From: DATCDR01 sp036510575
GTDB taxonomy: Bacteria > Actinomycetota > Acidimicrobiia > Acidimicrobiales > Bog-793
Direction of reading: 5' to 3'
Length of the DNA stretch: 35,927 nt
NCBI GenBank assembly: GCA_036510575.1
Contig: DATCDR010000163.1
Span: 1-35,927, forward strand
Shown here: piece after piece, positions 15,664 through 24,089 of the stretch
How the letters are laid out: every line of letters starts with the position of its first letter
Numbering within the stretch: the stretch's first letter is position 1
Position numbers and translations under genes: made by a program
The notes under the pieces: generated by a model
What the model was told of the DNA's origin: nothing
What the model saw: only the letters and a program-made list of their open reading frames with translations
Databases searched by the model: none

Positions 15664-16919
15664 CCTCGTTTCAGGCACCGACGGGCACGCGCGATGTGCT
15701 CGCCCCGGAGAGCGCGCGCGTCGAAACACTCGTCGGGCGATTCGCGCGTCAGGCACACCTCGCCGGCTACGGGCTGATCGTCTCACCGATGTTCGAAGAT
15801 GTCGGCGTCTTTCGCCGTGGCGTCGGCGAAGAGTCCGAGGTCGTGACGAAAGAGATGTACGAGTTCGAAGATAAGGGAGGGCGCATGCTTGCACTGCGCC
15901 CCGAGGGCACGGCATCGGTTGTCCGTGCCTTCGTGCAGCACCGTCCACTCGTGCCCTGGAAGGCGTGGTACCTCACGCCGGCATTTCGCTACGAACGCCC
16001 ACAGGCGGGACGGTATCGCCAGCACCACCAGCTAGGTGTCGAGGTTCTCGGTACCGACGATCCCGATCTCGACGTCGAGGTGATCGGCCTGCTCGACGCG
16101 TACCTCCGCTCGGTTGGGCTTCGTGCCATCGAGCTTCGCGTGAACTCGATGGGCGATGGCGCCTGCCTGCCGGGCTATCGCGAGCTGCTTTCGGCCTATC
16201 TCGAAGCGCACGTCGCAGAGCTTTGCAGCGAGCACCAGAACACCTGGCGGAAGAACCCGCTTCGAGTCCTTGACTGCAAACGCCCTGCGTGCCTCGCTGT
16301 TCGCGAGGGAGCGCCGCGTCTGTCGGCGTCGCTTTGTGACGAATGCAGAGCACACTTCGCGCGCGTCACCGATGGCCTCGACGCGCTCGGCATCGCCTAC
16401 ACACGGGATGATTTTCTCGTACGGGGCCTCGACTATTACGTACGGACCACGTTCGAGTTCGCCTCGAGCGCGCTCGACGCGGCGCAAAACGCCGTCGGCG
16501 GCGGCGGCCGCTACGACGGACTTGCCGAGGCGCTCGGCGGTCCACCAACCCCTGGCGTCGGCTTCGGTAGTGGCGTCGAGCGGGTGCTGCTCGCAGCTGA
16601 GGCTGAAGGTGTTGATCTCGCGGCGCCACCGCTTGGTGTTTTCGTCGTCGATCTCACTGACGGCTCGGTCGCGCGCGATCTCACGCACCTGCTTCGTCGG
16701 GCCGGAATATCAGCAGATCGCGCGTTCGAGGGGCGGTCGCTCAAAGCCCAGATGCGCCTCGCCGACCGTTCCGGGGCGCGCCTAGCCGTCATTATCGGCG
16801 CCAACGAGCTCGCAGAGGACCGTGCAACCATCCGGGTACTCGGCGGCGCCGACGCCCATCATCAACAGCTGGTCGAGCGTGCAAAGCTCGTCTCGACGAT
16901 CCTGGAGCTGCTCGGATGA
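15660..16919 (+). CDS. hisS: Histidyl-tRNA synthetase
   Basis: Class II synthetase that charges tRNA-His, 419 residues. Motif 1 lies in the N-terminal part (APTGTRDV through SPMFED), motif 2 is in the TPAFRYERPQAGRYRQHHQLGVE region (shown in part), the histidine-specific signature is VRGLDYYVRTTFEF, and motif 3 is GVGFGSGVERV. A short anticodon-binding domain follows. The start is GTG 15660, which overlaps the rel TGA in a GTGA junction. A longer in-frame reading lies wholly inside rel and carries no family sequence. It also overlaps aspS by four bases. Confidence 0.96.
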   Translation: MTSFQAPTGTRDVLAPESARVETLVGRFARQAHLAGYGLIVSPMFEDVGVFRRGVGEESEVVTKEMYEFEDKGGRMLALRPEGTASVVRAFVQHRPLVPWKAWYLTPAFRYERPQAGRYRQHHQLGVEVLGTDDPDLDVEVIGLLDAYLRSVGLRAIELRVNSMGDGACLPGYRELLSAYLEAHVAELCSEHQNTWRKNPLRVLDCKRPACLAVREGAPRLSASLCDECRAHFARVTDGLDALGIAYTRDDFLVRGLDYYVRTTFEFASSALDAAQNAVGGGGRYDGLAEALGGPPTPGVGFGSGVERVLLAAEAEGVDLAAPPLGVFVVDLTDGSVARDLTHLLRRAGISADRAFEGRSLKAQMRLADRSGARLAVIIGANELAEDRATIRVLGGADAHHQQLVERAKLVSTILELLG

Positions 16920-18706
16920 GCGAAGCACCCGTCCCATTCGCCCCCGAGCCTGTCGGCATGCGCTCGGCCTACTGCGGCACTGTTCGCGCTGCAGATGTCG
17001 GCAGGACCGTCACGGTCTGTGGGTGGGTGGCAAGGCGGCGTGAGCACGGCGAGCACCTGGCCTTTCTCGACGTCCGCGACCACACCGGTGTGCTGCAGTG
17101 CGTCGTCGACGGCGCACACTCGTTCCGCTCGGAGTATGTCGTCGCCGTGACCGGCCTTGTCCGACGCCGTCCGGCAGGGATGGAGAACGATCAGCTAGAT
17201 ACCGGCGAGGTAGAGCTCGGGGACTGCGAGGTCGAGGTGCTCGCCGAAGCAGAGCCGCCACCGTTCTCCCTTGACGGGCGGAATGACGCCGAGGAGTCGG
17301 TACGGCTTCGGTACCGCTTCATCGATCTGCGCTCCGAACGGATGCAGGCCAACTTGCGCCTTCGCGCTCGGGTAAACGCCGCGCTCAGGTCCTCGATGGA
17401 TCGGCAGGGCTTCACCGAGCTCGAGACGCCGTTGCTGTGGACGCCGACACCCGAAGGTGCCCGCGAGTTCGCGGTGCCGTCTCGGCTGCAGCACGGCTCC
17501 TTTTACGTGTTGCCGCAGTCGCCCCAGATCGCGAAGCAGCTCTCGATGGTTGGTGGCTTTGACCGCTACTACCAGATCGCCCGTTGCATGCGCGACGAGG
17601 ATCTTCGGGCGGATCGCCAGTTCGAGTTCACCCAGCTCGATGTCGAGGCCTCCTTCGTCACCGAAGAGGACGTGCGCAGCTTCGTCTCGGTGGCGATCGC
17701 GGACGCGACTGAGGCAGTCACCGGCGAGCGAGGGTCCGAGATCGTCGAGATGACCTGGGACGAGGCACTCGACCGCTACGGCACCGACAAGCCGGATCTC
17801 CGATTCGGCATGGAGCTCATCGACGTCGGAGCGGTGTTCGCCGAGACGGAATTCAAGGCGTTCCAGGCAGAGACCGTAAAGGCGCTCGTGCTGGTCGGCG
17901 GCGCGGACTCGCCGCGCTCTCGTCTAGACGGGCTGGTCGATCGCGCAAAAGCACTCGGCGCGAAGGGTCTGGTCTGGATGCGCGTCACCGGCGAGGGGGA
18001 GCGAACCGAGCTCGAGTCGCCGATCGTGAAGTTCCTAAGCGATCTCGAGCAACAAGCACTGATCCGGGCGACGAATGCAGCTCCAGGCGACCTGGTCTTG
18101 ATCGTGGCCGACGAGCACCGCCTCACCTGTGAGGTTCTCGGCCAGCTCCGGGTCGATCTGGCGCGACCTCCGGTGTCGGAGGGGCCGAACCGGTTCTGTT
18201 GGGTGATCGACTTCCCGATGTTCCTTGGCGTCGACGAGGCCGGAAATCCGCGGGCTGCGCATCATCCCTTCACGATGCCGAAGGCCGAGCATCTTGCGCT
18301 CTTAGAGAGCGATCCCTTGCGCGTCCGCGCCCAATCCTACGACCTGGTGCTAAATGGCTGGGAGCTCGGGTCGGGGAGCATCCGAATCCATCGTCGTGAC
18401 ATCCAGGCCGCCGTGTTCCGTGCGCTCGGCATCACCGATGAGGAGGCCGAGGCACGCTTCGGCTTCTTGCTCAGTGCATTTCGTTACGGCGCGCCGCCGC
18501 ACGGCGGTTTCGCGGTAGGCCTTGATCGCTTCGTCGCAGTGCTTTGTGGCGAGGAGAACATCCGCGAGGTCATCGCCTTTCCAAAGACGCAGTCCGGCTC
18601 GGATCCGATGACAGGGGCGCCGCTGCCGCTCACGCCGCGCCAGTTGGCTGACCTTGGCATCCGCGTCGTCGTTCCGCCTGCGGCGGGAGTAGCTGGGGGC
18701 AGGTAG
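16916..18706 (+). CDS. aspS: Aspartyl-tRNA synthetase, non-discriminating type by sequence
   Basis: Class IIb synthetase of 596 residues. It has an N-terminal OB anticodon-binding domain (about 18-120), then the catalytic core with YRFIDLRSERM, PTPEGAREF, the LPQSPQIAKQLSM block and motif 2 (RCMRDEDLRADRQFEFTQLD), a GAD insertion and motif 3 (GGFAVGLDRFVA). His44 in RRREHG occupies the position that is His in non-discriminating enzymes such as those of Pseudomonas aeruginosa and Mycobacterium, and Leu in the Escherichia coli enzyme. That predicts that it also charges tRNA-Asn with Asp, which GatCAB would then amidate. It overlaps hisS by four bases and ends four bases before rarA. Confidence 0.95.
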   Translation: MSEAPVPFAPEPVGMRSAYCGTVRAADVGRTVTVCGWVARRREHGEHLAFLDVRDHTGVLQCVVDGAHSFRSEYVVAVTGLVRRRPAGMENDQLDTGEVELGDCEVEVLAEAEPPPFSLDGRNDAEESVRLRYRFIDLRSERMQANLRLRARVNAALRSSMDRQGFTELETPLLWTPTPEGAREFAVPSRLQHGSFYVLPQSPQIAKQLSMVGGFDRYYQIARCMRDEDLRADRQFEFTQLDVEASFVTEEDVRSFVSVAIADATEAVTGERGSEIVEMTWDEALDRYGTDKPDLRFGMELIDVGAVFAETEFKAFQAETVKALVLVGGADSPRSRLDGLVDRAKALGAKGLVWMRVTGEGERTELESPIVKFLSDLEQQALIRATNAAPGDLVLIVADEHRLTCEVLGQLRVDLARPPVSEGPNRFCWVIDFPMFLGVDEAGNPRAAHHPFTMPKAEHLALLESDPLRVRAQSYDLVLNGWELGSGSIRIHRRDIQAAVFRALGITDEEAEARFGFLLSAFRYGAPPHGGFAVGLDRFVAVLCGEENIREVIAFPKTQSGSDPMTGAPLPLTPRQLADLGIRVVVPPAAGVAGGR

Positions 18707-18710
18707 CGAG

Positions 18711-20075
18711 ATGGCAGAGCGGCGTCAAAGCGACCTCTTCGACGCCGCCGCGGCCGATGAGTTGAGCAGGCGGGCACCACTAGCTGAACGAATGCGCCCG
18801 CGCCGACTAGACGACGTGGTCGGCCAGCGGCACCTGCTCGCCCCTGGCGCGGCTTTTCGCAAGCTCGTGGAGTCCGATCGGCTCTCCTCGGCAGTGCTGT
18901 TCGGGCCGCCAGGGACCGGCAAGACGACCGTCGCTCGCCTCGTTGCGGAGTCGACGTCGAAAGAGTTCGTGCCGCTGTCGGCGACCTCGGCGGGCGTTCG
19001 CGACGTCCGAGAGGTGCTCGACGATGCACGACGTCGTCTCGGTGAGCGTGGTCAGGGGACGATCCTGTTCTTAGACGAGATCCATCGCTTTTCACGCTCG
19101 CAACAAGACGCGCTCTTACCTGGAGTCGAAGATGGCACGGTGGTGCTGATCGGAGCGACGACGGAGAACCCGTTCTTCGCGCTGAACGCGCCGTTGCTTA
19201 GCCGCTCGACACTGTTCCGATTCGCCGAGCTCGACTCGGGCGAACTCCTCGAGCTCGCGCATCGCGTGCTTGTTCTCGAGTCAGCGACTGCTGACGAAGC
19301 AGCACTCGCGCATCTGGTCGCGCTTGCCGAAGGTGACGCACGCGCGGTCATCGGCACTCTCGAGGTGGCGCTCGCTATCGTCGAGGTCCGCGACGGTGGC
19401 CGCAAGATCGATGAGTCGGTCCTCGCAGAGGCGCGGACCACACGGGCGATGCGATTCGGGCGCGACGAGCACTACGACCTCGTGAGCGCCTTCATCAAGT
19501 CGATTCGAGGCTCAGACGTCGACGCCGGTCTTTACTGGCTAGCTCGTCTCATTGCCTCCGGCGAGGACCCTCGGTTTCTTGCCCGGCGACTCGTGATCCT
19601 CGCGAGTGAGGACGTCGGAATGGCAGATCCGATGGCACTCGTCGTCGCTACCTCGGCGGCGGCCGCGCTCGATCGCGTCGGCCTGCCCGAGGCCTCGCTC
19701 AACCTCGCCCAGGCAGTAGTCCATCTGGCGCTCGCCCCGAAGTCCAATGCGACCTCGCGGGCGCTCTGGGCAGCGCAGGCCGACGTCGAGCACGAGCCAC
19801 TCGGCGACGTACCTGCTGAGCTTCGAGACGCCCATTACCAAGGCGCGGGGTCGCTCGGCCACGGAGTCGGGTATGAGTATCCTCACGATGACCCTCGCGG
19901 CTGGGTCGATCGCTCCTATTTGCCAGCTGCACTGCAGGGGCGCAGGTACTTTGTAGCGAGCGAGCACGGCCAAGAGCATCAGCTCTCGGAGCGTCTCGAG
20001 CGGCTTCGAAGTGGCAATCCGACCGAATCAGAACCAAGTGACGAGGAGAAGGGACCAAGGACGCGAGAACCATGA
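18711..20075 (+). CDS. rarA: Replication-associated recombination protein RarA (MgsA-like AAA+ ATPase)
   Basis: A 454-residue AAA+ ATPase acting at stalled replication forks. Walker A GPPGTGKT is at 65-72, Walker B ILFLDE at 118-123, sensor 1 in GATTENP at 148-154, with a likely arginine finger in PLLSRS near 165. The C-terminal tetramerisation domain ends with the YPHDDPRGWVDRSYLP region. The N-terminus is typical of the family (APLAERMRPRRLDDVVGQ), and residues 6-10 (QSDLF) resemble a sliding-clamp-binding pentapeptide. It lies four bases after aspS and overlaps alaS by four, and an AAA+ gene of this family near alaS is common in actinobacteria. Confidence 0.94.
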   Translation: MAERRQSDLFDAAAADELSRRAPLAERMRPRRLDDVVGQRHLLAPGAAFRKLVESDRLSSAVLFGPPGTGKTTVARLVAESTSKEFVPLSATSAGVRDVREVLDDARRRLGERGQGTILFLDEIHRFSRSQQDALLPGVEDGTVVLIGATTENPFFALNAPLLSRSTLFRFAELDSGELLELAHRVLVLESATADEAALAHLVALAEGDARAVIGTLEVALAIVEVRDGGRKIDESVLAEARTTRAMRFGRDEHYDLVSAFIKSIRGSDVDAGLYWLARLIASGEDPRFLARRLVILASEDVGMADPMALVVATSAAAALDRVGLPEASLNLAQAVVHLALAPKSNATSRALWAAQADVEHEPLGDVPAELRDAHYQGAGSLGHGVGYEYPHDDPRGWVDRSYLPAALQGRRYFVASEHGQEHQLSERLERLRSGNPTESEPSDEEKGPRTREP

Positions 20076-22702
20076 CACTTGACGCCGAAGGCCTCCGGTC
20101 CGCCTTCACCGGATTTTTCACCGAGCGTGGTCACGTCCTTGTGCCGTCAGCAGGCCTTATCCCGCATCATCCACTCGCGCCGATGTTCACGAATGCCGGT
20201 ATGAACCAGTTCCTCCCCTACTTCGTCGGTGAAGAACGCGCGCCGTTCGCGCGAGCAACGAGTGTGCAGCGATGCGTGCGCGTGCGCGGCAAGCACGACG
20301 ACGTGGAGCTGATCGGGCGCACCACCCGTCACGGCAGCTTCTTTGAGATGCTCGGGAACTTCAGCTTCGGTGACTACTTCAAGCACGACGCGATCGCCTT
20401 CGCGTGGGAGTTCCTCACCGTTACGCTCGGTCTCGATCCATCCCGCTTATGGGTGACGGTCCACCTCGACGACGACGATGCCGCGGCGATCTGGCTCAAT
20501 GAGATCGGTATCCCGGCCGAGCGCTTGCAGCGCATGGGCGAAGACAACTTCTGGGAGATGGCCGAGACCGGACCGTGCGGACCGTGCTCGGAGATCTACT
20601 ACGACCGCGGGGACGTCTTTGGAGCTCCAGGCGGCCCCGCGCACGGCGGCGAAGAGCGCTATCTCGAGATCTGGAACCTCGTCTTCATGCAGTACTCGAT
20701 GCAGGCCGACGGGTCGCTCGAGCCGCTCCCGTCGCCGAACATCGATACCGGGGCGGGGCTCGAGCGGATCTTGACGGTGCTCGAAGGCGCGCACTCGGTG
20801 TGGGAGACGACGCTGATCGCGCCGCTCGTAGCTAGCGCCGCAGCTGCGGTGGGTGCCACCTACGGTGCATCGAACGAGGACGACGTCGCGCTTCGCGTGA
20901 TAGCGGACCACGCCCGGACGATGAGCTTTCTCATCTCCGACGGGGTCTTCCCCTCGAATGAGGGTCGCGGCTATGTGCTGCGGCGGATCATCCGCCGGGC
21001 GGTGCTTCGCGCACAGCGTTTCGCACCGACTGCGCTCGTGTTGCCGCAGGTTGTCGAGGCAGTCATCGCCCAGATGGGTGGTGCCTACCCTGCACTCGTA
21101 AGAGATGGCGAACTGCTCGCTACCACGATCGCCCATGAGGAGGAGGCGTTTCGACGCACGCTTCGTCAAGGCAGCGCACTGATCGAAGAGGTACTCGCGA
21201 CTGGAACGACCACGATCCCTGGCGATGTCGCCTTCCGCCTCCATGACACCTTCGGATTCCCGATCGAGCTCACCACCGAACTGGCCCATGAGCGACTCGT
21301 CGACGTCGATCTCGAGGGCTTCGAGATGGAGATGAGCGCGCAGCGCACCCGCGCCCGCCAGGCCCGACGAGCAGGCGCCGGCCAAGGCACCGAGCTCGGA
21401 ATCTGGCGAGAGGTGCTCGCCGAGTTCGGCCCTACCCGATTCGTCGGTTACACGACGCTCTCAGATGACGCTCGCGTACTCGCCGTCGTCGAGCGAGAGG
21501 CGGAGGGTTTCGCGAGCTATGAAGGCGAGCGGCCACCTAAAGAAAGCGCTCTCTACGACATCGTGCTCGACGAGACGCCGTTTTACGCCGAGGGTGGTGG
21601 CCAGATCGGCGACACCGGCTACCTCGAATCCGAGTCCGGTCGCTTCAGGGTCCTTGACACCACGACAGCGATCGAGGGTCTTCGCCGGCACACTGGCTAC
21701 TTCCAAGGCGAGCCCTTCGAAGCGGGCACCCTTGTTACTGCGAGTGTCGACGCGACGCGCCGCGCCTCGATACGACGAAACCACACCGCGACGCACCTGT
21801 TGCAGGCGGCGCTTCGAAGCGTGCTCGGCGAGCACGTGACCCAGCAAGGCAGCCAGGTCGCCCCCGATCGGTTGCGATTCGACTTTTCGCACTTTTCGGC
21901 GCTAAGTGACGAGGAGATCGACGAGGTGGAGCGCTTCGTGAACGACGCGGTCCTTGGCGACGAGGCGGTCCGAGCGTCTGAGTCCTCAAAGCCCGAGGCG
22001 GAGGCACGCGGCGCGATCGCGTTCTTCGACGAGAAGTACGGTGACGTCGTCCGCGTGGTCGAGGCAGGTGACGTCTCGATCGAGCTCTGTGGTGGGACCC
22101 ATGTCTCCGCGCTCGGGACGATCGGCGCCTTCCGGATCACCTCGGAGAGCTCGATCGGCGCGAACACCCGTCGAATCTTCGCGACGACTGGCGCCGGTTC
22201 GCTCGCGGCCTTCCACGATGAGGAGATCGCTCTTCGCCGTGCAGCTGGATCGCTCCGAACCACGCCTGAGGAGCTGCCAGAGGCACTTGCTCGGGTGCTC
22301 GAGCACCAGCGACAGCTTGAAGACGAACTCGGGCGCCTGCGCTCGGATCGCCTCGGACAAGACGCGAGCTCGCTTGCCGCCCGAGCAGTCGAGGGCCGAG
22401 TGGTGGCCCGGCGCGACGGCCTCGATCCAGGAGAGCTCCGTGACCTAGCAATGCGAATCCGCGACGCAGCAGGGGTAGAGGCGGTCGGACTCCTCGGCAC
22501 GCCAGACGGTGTCAAGGTTGCCCTTGTCGTCGCCGTCGCGAAAGGTGATGCCCGCGACGCGAAAGCGATCGCAGGCGAAGTCGCGAAGCTGGTGGGTGGC
22601 GGAGGCGGAGGCTCAGCTGAGCTCGCGACCGCAGGTGGTCGAGATGTCGGCGCAATCGATGCTGCGCTCGCCTCGCTCGATCATCTTCTTGCGGTCAGCT
22701 AA
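20072..22702 (+). CDS. alaS: Alanyl-tRNA synthetase
   Basis: Full-length class II synthetase of 876 residues that charges tRNA-Ala. The catalytic domain opens with SAFTGFFTERGH and FTNAGMNQF, followed by the tRNA-recognition region and an editing domain. The editing-site metal ligands are all present: His571 and His575 (NHTATHLL), then Cys673 and His677 (CGGTH), so mischarged Ser and Gly should be cleared. A C-Ala domain with a glycine run (GGGGGGS) ends the protein. The ATG overlaps the rarA stop, and ruvX starts six bases after its own stop. Confidence 0.97.
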   Translation: MTLDAEGLRSAFTGFFTERGHVLVPSAGLIPHHPLAPMFTNAGMNQFLPYFVGEERAPFARATSVQRCVRVRGKHDDVELIGRTTRHGSFFEMLGNFSFGDYFKHDAIAFAWEFLTVTLGLDPSRLWVTVHLDDDDAAAIWLNEIGIPAERLQRMGEDNFWEMAETGPCGPCSEIYYDRGDVFGAPGGPAHGGEERYLEIWNLVFMQYSMQADGSLEPLPSPNIDTGAGLERILTVLEGAHSVWETTLIAPLVASAAAAVGATYGASNEDDVALRVIADHARTMSFLISDGVFPSNEGRGYVLRRIIRRAVLRAQRFAPTALVLPQVVEAVIAQMGGAYPALVRDGELLATTIAHEEEAFRRTLRQGSALIEEVLATGTTTIPGDVAFRLHDTFGFPIELTTELAHERLVDVDLEGFEMEMSAQRTRARQARRAGAGQGTELGIWREVLAEFGPTRFVGYTTLSDDARVLAVVEREAEGFASYEGERPPKESALYDIVLDETPFYAEGGGQIGDTGYLESESGRFRVLDTTTAIEGLRRHTGYFQGEPFEAGTLVTASVDATRRASIRRNHTATHLLQAALRSVLGEHVTQQGSQVAPDRLRFDFSHFSALSDEEIDEVERFVNDAVLGDEAVRASESSKPEAEARGAIAFFDEKYGDVVRVVEAGDVSIELCGGTHVSALGTIGAFRITSESSIGANTRRIFATTGAGSLAAFHDEEIALRRAAGSLRTTPEELPEALARVLEHQRQLEDELGRLRSDRLGQDASSLAARAVEGRVVARRDGLDPGELRDLAMRIRDAAGVEAVGLLGTPDGVKVALVVAVAKGDARDAKAIAGEVAKLVGGGGGGSAELATAGGRDVGAIDAALASLDHLLAVS

Positions 22703-22708
22703 GCGCCG

Positions 22709-23179
22709 ATGAGCGATGCCGAGAGCCGCGCCGTGCCAGGACCAGCCATGGCGCTCGATCTCGGCGACCGGCGGATCGGCGTGGCGCTGAGCGATCGACG
22801 GCGGATCCTTGCCAGCCCACTCACGGTGGTACTGCGAAGCGGCGACCGGGCTCGAGAGCACGCCGAGATCTGTCGACTGGTCGAGGAGGCGGGTGCGACG
22901 ACGGTGGTCGTCGGCCTTCCGCTTTCGCTCTCTGGCGTGGCGGGGCCGGCCGCGGCCAAAGCACTGATCGAGATAGAAGAGCTTCGGGCGCTGTTGCCGG
23001 TTCCAGTTGTCGCCTTTGACGAGCGGCTCTCGACCGTCGAGGCAAAGCGGCGGCTTCGAGACACCACGACCGCTAACCGAAACTCCCGCTCGCCGGTGAA
23101 GAAGCGTCGCCAGGTCGTCGACGACAAGGCCGCGGCGATCGTGCTCGAGTCCTTCCTCGCAAGCGCGCCGACGCCGTGA
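22709..23179 (+). CDS. ruvX: RuvX/YqgF-family RNase H-fold nuclease
   Basis: A 156-residue protein of the YqgF (RuvX) family, linked to pre-16S rRNA 5' end maturation and called a putative Holliday junction resolvase in older annotation. The RNase H-fold landmarks are ALDLGDRRIGVALSD, VVVGLPLSLSG and FDERLSTVEA, which supply the acidic active-site residues. The ATG at 22709 is six bases after alaS. A second ATG at 22748 would remove 13 non-conserved residues and is the main alternative. Its stop overlaps the GTG of aroE. Confidence 0.92.
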   Translation: MSDAESRAVPGPAMALDLGDRRIGVALSDRRRILASPLTVVLRSGDRAREHAEICRLVEEAGATTVVVGLPLSLSGVAGPAAAKALIEIEELRALLPVPVVAFDERLSTVEAKRRLRDTTTANRNSRSPVKKRRQVVDDKAAAIVLESFLASAPTP

Positions 23180-24021
23180 CGCGCGAGATCACCGCTCGTA
23201 CCGGCCATGCGGGCGTCATCGGCGCCCCGGTTCGCCACTCGCTTAGCCCGACACTGCACAACGCCGCGTATCAGGCACTGGACCTGGACCTCGTCTACGG
23301 GGCATACGAGGTGCAGCCAGGACAGGCCGCGGCGGCGCTCGCGGGTGCGACCGCGCTCGGCTTCGTCGGTATCTCGGTCACGACACCACACAAGGACGCG
23401 ATCGCCAAAGCGGCTGACGCCCGCACGCGCCGCGTCGAGTTGCTCGGTGCCGCCAACAGCGTGGCGATCAAAGGTGGCAAGTCACTAGCCGACAGCACCG
23501 ACGGCGTGGGCCTGCTCGCCGATCTCGCTCGCTCGTCCGGCTTTGATCCATCTGGTGTCCGCTGCGCAGTGCTCGGCGCAGGTGGCGCTGCGCGCGATGT
23601 CGTGCTCAGCTTCGCCGACGCCGGCGCCGACGAGGTGGTGGTGGTCAATAGATCGTTCGCGAAGGCCGCCGTAGCTGCCGAGCTTGCGGGCGATCGAGGA
23701 CGGGTCGGCTCCCTAGACGAGCTCGCTGCCTTCGATGTCATCGTCAACGCCACCTCGATCGGGCTCCTCCCAGCTGGCGAGAGTGACGAGATCGCGAGGA
23801 GCTTTGCCGCGCATCTCCACGACGGCCAGCTGGTGGTCGATCTGGTGTACCGGCCGTCGAGGACGCTCTTTCTCGAGCTTGCGCTGGCCTCTGGCGCACG
23901 CGCCCGAAATGGTCTCGGCATGCTCGTCCACCAGGCCGCACGCCAAGTCGAGTTCTTTACCGGGCTCGAGGCACCGATAGAAGCGATGTGGGCCTCGGTC
24001 GAGCAAGAAGCGACGAGCTAG
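23176..24021 (+). CDS. aroE: Shikimate dehydrogenase
   Basis: Catalyses NADPH-dependent reduction of 3-dehydroshikimate in aromatic amino acid synthesis, 281 residues. Shikimate-binding Ser22 and Ser24 are in HSLSP, the catalytic Lys73 in TTPHK, Asn94 and Asp109 (STDG) complete the substrate site, and the nucleotide loop GAGGAAR is at 134-140, followed by VVNRS in place of the commoner NRT. The C-terminal NGLGMLVHQAA is standard. It starts at a GTG overlapping the ruvX stop. In many actinobacteria mltG sits between ruvX and aroE, but here it is absent. Confidence 0.95.
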   Translation: MTREITARTGHAGVIGAPVRHSLSPTLHNAAYQALDLDLVYGAYEVQPGQAAAALAGATALGFVGISVTTPHKDAIAKAADARTRRVELLGAANSVAIKGGKSLADSTDGVGLLADLARSSGFDPSGVRCAVLGAGGAARDVVLSFADAGADEVVVVNRSFAKAAVAAELAGDRGRVGSLDELAAFDVIVNATSIGLLPAGESDEIARSFAAHLHDGQLVVDLVYRPSRTLFLELALASGARARNGLGMLVHQAARQVEFFTGLEAPIEAMWASVEQEATS

Positions 24022-24075
24022 ACCCCGCGTAGCGCCGCAGCTGGTGCCGCCCGGAGTTGCCCGACAGATGGTCGG

Positions 24076-24081
24076 TATCCT
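24076..24081 (+). promoter_or_regulatory. Leaderless -10 of rodA
   Basis: TATCCT lies eight bases before the GTG at 24090, in the 68-base gap after aroE. It marks a new transcription unit and the preferred start. Confidence 0.4.
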
Positions 24082-24089
24082 TGCCGGTT

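Noticed and set aside
21697..22515. Minus-strand frame opposite alaS
   Set aside because: Ser/Arg/Ala/Pro low-complexity shadow of alaS with no motif.
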